From JANRKB01 sp033763695 (lineage in GTDB: Bacteria > Planctomycetota > Phycisphaerae > Phycisphaerales > UBA1924), in the NCBI GenBank assembly GCA_033763695.1, contig JANRKB010000016.1:26281-90280 (forward strand): 64,000 nucleotides of DNA, given 5' to 3'. How positions within the stretch are numbered: position 1 is the first letter of the stretch; every line of letters starts with the position of its first letter. Position numbers and translations under genes: made by a program. Below the pieces are notes generated by a model, which worked only from the letters and a program-made list of their open reading frames with translations, had not been told where the DNA came from and made no database searches. Of the stretch, positions 59,477-64,000 are shown piece after piece.

Positions 59477-60490
59477 TCAGGAGCCGCGGCGTTTGACGCT
59501 GAGTTTGACGCTGCGGTTGTCGGCTTCGACCTTGAGCGACGAGGGGAGGTCGCTGAAGATGACTTCCTTGCTGGTGATGCCGCGTTCGAGTTCTTCGAAG
59601 CTGAGCGGAAGTGTGGCGGTGATCTTGATCTCGCCGCGTTTGACCTGATCGATGAGATCGGCAGGGCCGCTGACGCGGACGTTGGAGACGAAGCGGTCTT
59701 GCTCGGGGATCGTGATATCCCAGCGGGCGAGCTCGATGGGAGCGACGCGAACCTGAACGGGCACGCTCGCAAGCTCGGTGGTAGCGCTGCGGGCGCGGAG
59801 GGTGAGCGCGACCTGCGCCGTGGCGGGTTCGAGGCGGGTGGCGGCGGCGTCGGGATGAGTGCCGGGTCGCGCGTCACTCAGTTCAAGGCGGACGTTCGAA
59901 ATCACTTCCCGACGGCCGGGGACCAGGCGGGCGAGCGTGTCGGCATCGATGCGGGCGGTGAGGGTCGCGCCGGCGGGAATGGCGTCCGCGACATGGCGCG
60001 GCATGGTCATGACGGCGGCCGCGGGGCGGACTTCCGGCGGGCCTTCGAGCTCGGCGTTGGCCGCGACAACGATCTTGAACTCGCGGCTGACAATCTCATC
60101 AACGCGGATGCGGATGGAAGCGGGCTCGCAGCGGGTGATCGAGATGCCGCGGCCGGTGAGATCGGGGATCGCGGCGAGCGTTTGGCGAAGGTCGATGGTG
60201 TATTCGCCCGGCTCGGCGGGGATACCCGCTTGGCCGGGGGCCAGACGCACGGGGCGGAGGGCCAGCGCCTGGATGTTGTCCATGCGGCCTGCCGCACCGC
60301 TGAGTTCGAGCGTGACGCCCGAGGACCAGCCGGCTTCGTCCTGCGGACGCGCGATGCGCTGGCCGGTGGCGTCGGCGATGAGCTGGAGTTCAAGGCGCAC
60401 GTCGCTGGTGCGGAGCGTCTCGGACTCGGCGAAGATCCACACGAGGGCCGTGATGATGGTCACAAGCAGGATGTTCTTGATCGTGGGCAT
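59477..60490 (-). CDS. YbbR-domain protein (CdaR-like)
   Basis: 337 residues. One N-terminal membrane helix (IKNILLVTIITALVWIFAESE) is followed by an extracellular part with several YbbR-type strand repeats. The repeats show as EPASIRIRVDEIVSREFKIVVAANAELEGPPEVR, VPVQVRVAPIELARWDITIPEQDRFVSNVRVSGPADLIDQV and the ending FSDLPSSLKVEADNRSVKLSVKR. YbbR/CdaR proteins modulate the membrane diadenylate cyclase CdaA, whose gene lies just upstream on the same strand, an order seen in Firmicutes. The 203-base gap between them is filled by repeats. Confidence 0.82.
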   Translation of the reverse strand: MPTIKNILLVTIITALVWIFAESETLRTSDVRLELQLIADATGQRIARPQDEAGWSSGVTLELSGAAGRMDNIQALALRPVRLAPGQAGIPAEPGEYTIDLRQTLAAIPDLTGRGISITRCEPASIRIRVDEIVSREFKIVVAANAELEGPPEVRPAAAVMTMPRHVADAIPAGATLTARIDADTLARLVPGRREVISNVRLELSDARPGTHPDAAATRLEPATAQVALTLRARSATTELASVPVQVRVAPIELARWDITIPEQDRFVSNVRVSGPADLIDQVKRGEIKITATLPLSFEELERGITSKEVIFSDLPSSLKVEADNRSVKLSVKRRGS

Positions 60491-60496
60491 TGGTGT

Positions 60497-60690
60497 GAGT
60501 GGAAGTGGCAGAGTGGCAGAGTGGCAGAGTAAAGAGCTTCTCATCTTCCGCATCAAATTGACTTGGCACCGCCGACCCGCTGGCCAGCCGCCGTTCTCGC
60601 TTCTCCTGACTCCGTGACTCCGTGACTCCTGACTTCGTGACTTCTGCGTTTCGCACTCCGTCTCTTCGTCTCTCGATCTCTTCGTCTCTT
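60497..60690. repeat. Octamer tandem-repeat tracts between cdaA and the YbbR gene
   Basis: A GAGTGGCA tract (about 60499-60530) begins seven bases from the YbbR start. A second tract (about 60605-60690) has TGACTCCG and TCTCTTCG-type octamers like those at 37100-37200 and ends four bases before the cdaA stop. Confidence 0.75.
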
Positions 60691-60693
60691 TCG

Positions 60694-61752
60694 CTAGCCG
60701 CGCGGTCGCTCTGGTCGATCCGCCATTTCGATCGGGCCATCGTCGACGACGCGGAGTTCCAAGCCTGCTTGGGTTTCGCCCGAGGCGGCAGCACCGGCGG
60801 AGGAATCGCGGGCCGCTTCGGCGGGCGATTCGGACGTCAGCTCCGGCGCGAGTTCGACGACGGGCAGCCCCATCAGGGACTGGCCCGACTCGGCCTCGGC
60901 GGCGGTGGTTGCGGGCGGGGTCTTGGCGGCGTTGCGAGTGACGCGGGCGTGCTTTTGCAGGCGACGGCGGAGCTCTTGCTCGAAGTCGTCGGGCGTCATG
61001 CCCGCCGTGAGGTTGCCGCGTTCGGCCAGACGGATGCGGCCCGTCTCCTCGCTGACGACGATCACGAGTGCGTCGCACTCTTTGCTCAGGCCGACGGCGG
61101 CGCGATGGCGCGAGCCCAGGCTGGGATCGGGCATGTCGGCGGGGTCGGCAAGGGGAAGTTGAACACCCGCGGCAGTAACGACCTTGCCCTTGACGATGAC
61201 GGCGAGGTCATGGAGGGCTGATCCGGGGAAGAAGATGGTCTGGAGCAGGCGCGCAGTGAGTGTGGCGTTGATGACGGTGCCGCCTTCGGCCAAACCGCCG
61301 AGGCCGACCTGACGCTCAAGCACGATGATCGCGCCGAACTTGGACTTGCTGAAGTAGCGGCAGGCGTCCGTGAGTTCATCGACGATGATGCTGATGTCGC
61401 TGGGCCCGCCCCGGAACAGCGGGGCCTCGCCGAGGCGCACAAGTGCGCGGCGGAGTTCAGGCTGGAAGATGACGATGAGGCCGACCGCAACAAGCGCCAG
61501 GAAGCGGTCGTAGAGAATGCCCAGGCGGTGAAAGGTCTGTGCGCCGGCGAGCACGCGCGAGAAGACCGTGGCGATGATGAGCAGCAGCAGCAGGCCCTTA
61601 AGCGCGCCCGCGGCACGCGTGCCTTGCACGAAACGGACGATGGCCCAGACCACGATCCAGATGATCGCGAACTCGACGGCGACTTCCCAGACGGGGTAAC
61701 TACCCACGCGCTGGAGGAAGTCGTTCAGTCTGGGAAGGAGCGTTGAGAACAT
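60694..61752 (-). CDS. cdaA: Diadenylate cyclase CdaA-type, DGA motif changed to DLA
   Basis: 352 residues. Three membrane helices (about residues 22-42, 50-68 and 84-96) precede a DisA_N/DAC domain that makes c-di-AMP from two ATP. DAC features are FQPELRRALVRLGE, GAIIVLERQVGL, GSALHDLAVIVKGK and GSRHRAAVGLSKE. The RHR motif (residues 215-217) is intact, but the metal-binding DGA reads DLA (residues 182-184, codons GAC CTC GCC at 61201-61209), a two-base change from GGC. Activity is therefore uncertain. A long Ala/Glu-rich C-terminus follows. The YbbR-type regulator lies downstream. Confidence 0.85.
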   Translation of the reverse strand: MFSTLLPRLNDFLQRVGSYPVWEVAVEFAIIWIVVWAIVRFVQGTRAAGALKGLLLLLIIATVFSRVLAGAQTFHRLGILYDRFLALVAVGLIVIFQPELRRALVRLGEAPLFRGGPSDISIIVDELTDACRYFSKSKFGAIIVLERQVGLGGLAEGGTVINATLTARLLQTIFFPGSALHDLAVIVKGKVVTAAGVQLPLADPADMPDPSLGSRHRAAVGLSKECDALVIVVSEETGRIRLAERGNLTAGMTPDDFEQELRRRLQKHARVTRNAAKTPPATTAAEAESGQSLMGLPVVELAPELTSESPAEAARDSSAGAAASGETQAGLELRVVDDGPIEMADRPERPRG

Positions 61753-62323
61753 GAAGAACTCATGGTACCCGATGGGCCGCGGGGACGAGAGGTGCCTGAG
61801 GGTGAACGTGTGAGCGAGATAAACCCGGCAGCACTGCTACGCGGTGCCGTCCGCTTGGCGGCGGTGGTCGAGGGGTGCGGCTGCGCCGCCACCCCTCGCT
61901 ACTCACCTGCACGGCTTCGCCGTGCGTCGCGTTCTTGCACTGCACTGTTCTATTGGACGTCGGGTTCGTGTGCTTCACCGCGCAGCGGTGGAGGCAAGTA
62001 GCGTCGGGTCGTCGCGCAGCGACACCCGACGAACAATCGCGACGATGATCCAGCACCGCGCCGCGGTGCGGCCTGTTGCGCCCGCCGTTCTTGAGCAGCA
62101 TGCGACACAATGTAAGGTCAGTGGTTGACCGTGCACGAGGGGGCAGCCGCGCCGCGATACCTCGCGACTCACCTGCAAGGCTTCGCCGTGCAACGCGAGA
62201 GGAGACGGGCGGTGCGTGTGCAGAGCGACGCGGCGGTGCGAGCCAGAGGCGTACGGGTCAGTGCGACGGTTAGGAGAGGCTGTCGGCGATCGGGAACCCC
62301 CAGCAGCCGCTACGCTTGGCAGC
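61753..62323. other. Non-coding region with three copies of the two-hairpin element
   Basis: This 571-base stretch contains no supported gene. Two-hairpin elements lie at 61869-61925 (minus orientation), 61976-62030 (plus) and 62136-62191 (minus), all related to the copy at 36982-37040. A further short palindrome (GCACCGCG/CGCGGTGC) is near 62056. It also holds the cdaA promoter on the left and the Nfu gene promoter on the right. Confidence 0.65.
61869..62191. repeat. Two-hairpin palindromic element, copies 2 to 4
   Basis: Copy 2 (61869-61925, minus): hairpin 1 GCACGGC-GAA-GCCGTGC and hairpin 2 GAGGGGTGGCGGC...CACCCCTC. Copy 3 (61976-62030, plus): CACCGC-GCA-GCGGTG and GTCGGGTCGTCGC...GACACCCGAC. 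Copy 4 (62136-62191, minus) is worn: hairpin 1 is one mismatch off and hairpin 2 partly lost. The spacer AGGTGAGTAGC-like is shared. Confidence 0.75.
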
Positions 62324-62593
62324 ATGGCGAGGAAGATTGTTGAGTTTGTGAGCACGCCCAACCCCAACGCGATGAAGTGCGTGCTGGATCGCCCGCTGGG
62401 CCAGGGGACGCGGAGTTACTTTGACGCGGCGTCGGCGGCCACGGACGCTGAGGCGGCGGCGCTGTTTGCGATCGAGGGTGTCACGAACGTCCTCATTCAC
62501 GAGTCGGGCTGGGTGACCGTGAGCAAGGCAGCAGATGTCGCATGGGGCCCGCTCAAGAAGAAAATCGAACGCGCGCTCGGAGCAATGGCGTGA
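62324..62593 (+). CDS. Nfu N-terminal-domain protein
   Basis: 89 residues. FVSTPNPNAMKCVLDRPLGQGTRSYFD is the Nfu_N (scaffold, NifU N-terminal-like) motif, in which TPNPNxMKF is the signature, and SATDAEAAALFAIEGVTNVLIHESGWVTVSK completes the fold. There is no C-terminal CxxC domain that would bind an Fe-S cluster, so it is a single-domain form whose role in Fe-S delivery is uncertain. Its stop overlaps the GTG of mutY (GTGA). Confidence 0.82.
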   Translation: MARKIVEFVSTPNPNAMKCVLDRPLGQGTRSYFDAASAATDAEAAALFAIEGVTNVLIHESGWVTVSKAADVAWGPLKKKIERALGAMA

Positions 62594-63807
62594 AGCGCAG
62601 GGCGGCGGCGCCGCGGAAGAAGCGCCTGCGTGCGACGGTCGACGCTCTTGCGACGCTCGACGATCGCGCGAGCCTCGATGGTCGCGCCGGGCTTGCAAAG
62701 GCGTTGGCCACGTGGTATCCGCGGGTGGCGCGGGACCTGCCATGGCGCACGCGGCAAACGAAGGAAGCTGGTTCGCGGCGGGATCCGTGGGGCGCGCTCG
62801 TCAGCGAGTTGATGCTCCAGCAGACGCAGGTGGCGCGGGTGCTGGAGAAGTTTGAGCCGTTCATGACGCGGTTTGCGACGCCGCGCATGCTTGCCGAAGC
62901 AGCCGAGCATGACGTGCTCGCGCTCTGGTCGGGGCTGGGGTACTACCGGCGGGCGCGGCTGCTGCATGCGTGTGCAAAAGCGATCGTCGAGAGGCATGCC
63001 GGACGCGTGCCCGAGTCGGTCGATGCACTCCGGGCGTTGCCGGGGCTGGGGCGGTACACGGCCGGCGCGATCGCGTCGATTGTGTTTGGTGCCGCCACCC
63101 CGATCGTTGATGGGAATGTTGCCCGTGTGCTGCTGCGGGTGAGTGCGCGGCGCGGCGTGACCGCGGCAGACGCGATGGAGTGGGCGTGGGACGAGGCCGA
63201 CGAGTTGGTCAACGCCGCGGCCGCCGCCGGCGTTGATGTGGGTGTGATGAATGAAGCGATGATGGAACTGGGGGCGACGGTGTGCACGCCGCGCCTGCCC
63301 AAGTGTGATGCGTGCCCGATCGCGACGGCGTGTCAGGCACGCGAGAAAGGCGTACAAGACAACATTCCCGAGCCCAAGCGTGCCGCGGCGCGACGCGCGA
63401 TCACGGCGGATGTGGTTGTGATTCGACGCGGCGACCGAGTACTGGTTCGGCGTCGGGCTGCCCGCGGCATGTGGGCGGGGATGTGGGAAGCCCCGACACG
63501 CGAGCGCGCGGGAACGCCGCACGGAACTGAGCATGCGTCAAAGACGCTCATCGCCGGTCTGGGTCTGGGTGATTCGGGGCTGGACCCCAGTCGCTGCGTG
63601 CTGACATCGGAGCATCCGCAGACGGAGTTTCTGCACAAGACGACGCATCGCGATGTGTACTTTCGCGTGTGGGCCGCGCAGCATGAGCGTGCGCGGAGCG
63701 TGCCGACGCCGCGGGATGAATCCTGGCGCTGGGTGCGGCTGGAGGAACTCGAAGGCTTGGGATTGTCGAACCCGCAGGCTGGCATTCTGCGTGCGGCACT
63801 GGGGTGA
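62590..63807 (+). CDS. mutY: Adenine DNA glycosylase
   Basis: 405 residues from GTG 62590. Removes A mispaired with 8-oxoguanine. The N-terminus has a basic extension (KRRAAAPRKKRLR). The catalytic Glu is in SELMLQQTQV (about residue 73), the HhH motif ALPGLGRYTAGAIASIVFG and the catalytic Asp in VDGNVARVL (about residue 174). The [4Fe-4S] ligands are C232, C239, C242 and C248 (CTPRLPKCDACPIATAC). A Nudix-like C-terminal domain (ADVVVIRRGDRVLVRRRAARGMWAGMWEAP) recognises 8-oxoguanine. Complete. It is coupled to the Nfu-N gene. Confidence 0.93.
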   Translation: MKRRAAAPRKKRLRATVDALATLDDRASLDGRAGLAKALATWYPRVARDLPWRTRQTKEAGSRRDPWGALVSELMLQQTQVARVLEKFEPFMTRFATPRMLAEAAEHDVLALWSGLGYYRRARLLHACAKAIVERHAGRVPESVDALRALPGLGRYTAGAIASIVFGAATPIVDGNVARVLLRVSARRGVTAADAMEWAWDEADELVNAAAAAGVDVGVMNEAMMELGATVCTPRLPKCDACPIATACQAREKGVQDNIPEPKRAAARRAITADVVVIRRGDRVLVRRRAARGMWAGMWEAPTRERAGTPHGTEHASKTLIAGLGLGDSGLDPSRCVLTSEHPQTEFLHKTTHRDVYFRVWAAQHERARSVPTPRDESWRWVRLEELEGLGLSNPQAGILRAALG

Positions 63808-63846
63808 GTGCAACGCGCCGACGCATCTTCTCTGCTCAACAACAGT

Positions 63847-64000
63847 TCAACCCAGTTCCACGCACCGCCGCGCCTCGGCTTCCGCCCGCCGCACATCCTC
63901 AAGATCGCGCAGCGGCGAAACACCCACGCGCGACATCGCGCCCGCCACCATCCGCCCCACGGCTCCGAACCCGATCTGTCCCGCAAGGAACCGCTCCACC
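63847..64000 (-). CDS. dxr: 1-deoxy-D-xylulose 5-phosphate reductoisomerase, C-terminal fragment
   Basis: Only the last 51 residues are visible; the gene runs off the right edge. VERFLAGQIGFGAVGRMVAGAMSRVGVSPLRDLEDVRRAEAEARRCVEL matches the C-terminal helical domain of Dxr, where AFLxGxIxFxxIxxxVxxxL, then LEDVxxAxxxAR is usual. Dxr makes 2-C-methylerythritol 4-phosphate in isoprenoid synthesis. The call rests on this short fragment alone. Confidence 0.6.
   Translation of the reverse strand, partial: VERFLAGQIGFGAVGRMVAGAMSRVGVSPLRDLEDVRRAEAEARRCVELG

Noticed and set aside
58795..59496. Open frames of 130-230 codons across the asd upstream region
   Set aside because: They cover palindromic repeats in both orientations and have repeat-like, low-complexity translations.
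61762..62343. Several open frames of 65-130 codons before the Nfu gene
   Set aside because: They are built from the two-hairpin elements; none has coding features.

Overview
The window is high-GC DNA with short, often stop/start-overlapping genes on both strands. It most likely comes from a planctomycete, probably of the Phycisphaerae. The indications are a membrane protein with the CxxCGYDLRGL zinc ribbon at 18028-18855, a prepilin-like protein ending in FADGHV, a PEP-CTERM-type surface protein, FG-GAP/ASPIC proteins, LPS-type genes and a chain of bacterial GT41 (OGT-like) glycosyltransferases. No insertion sequence, integrase, rRNA or CRISPR array was seen. There is one tRNA gene.

Layout. 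1-3686 (minus): a type VI secretion block (unknown T6SS-linked protein, tssK, tssL, start of a probable tssM). tssK carries an in-frame TAA. 4031-6028 (plus): small lipoprotein, then an ECF sigma / anti-sigma pair. 6308-13614 (minus): PEP-CTERM protein, small membrane protein, prepilin-like protein, NTF2-like protein with a histone-H1-like tail, guanylate kinase, heptosyltransferase, an unusual sigma-region-4-like protein and a DUF4239-type membrane protein. 13735-17984 (plus): two tandem FG-GAP/ASPIC secreted proteins. 18028-22584: zinc-ribbon membrane protein, sucD, 2-hydroxyacid dehydrogenase, Tat-exported DUF1579-like protein, M14 lipoprotein peptidase. 22794-30191 (plus): four overlapping TPR-GT41 glycosyltransferase genes. 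30336-37656 (minus): a type II secretion / pilus assembly-type set (G, I, J, K, C/P, L/N, M/O and a TPR lipoprotein) without D, E or F.

37963-47429: secreted DUF1579-like protein, His-rich P1B ATPase, gpsA, TlpA-like thioredoxin, cinA, LEA14-like lipoprotein, plsC and tRNA-Thr(CGT). 47498-50527: a PAS/HisKA_2-type kinase and a REC-ANTAR RNA-binding regulator, split by a GNAT gene on the other strand. 50697-56555: WaaE-like and WaaP-like LPS genes, orphan DNA methyltransferase, mutM, SAM methyltransferase, lptB, PEGA lipoprotein. 56579-61752 (minus): rsmG, asd, then a YbbR/CdaA pair for c-di-AMP signalling. 62324-63807 (plus): Nfu-N protein coupled to mutY. 63847-end (minus): 3' end of dxr.

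The least explained content lies between genes. I see three families of palindromic elements (GTGCCA-headed hairpins, a two-hairpin element with compensatory changes, and a CCCCGCGGGG element) and several 7- or 8-nt tandem-repeat tracts like the heptanucleotide STRR repeats of cyanobacteria. The main gene-level oddities are the tssK nonsense codon, the four-gene GT41 chain whose last member has lost the usual catalytic His, the region-2-less sigma-like protein, the CdaA with DLA in place of DGA, and the CPS-type P1B ATPase.
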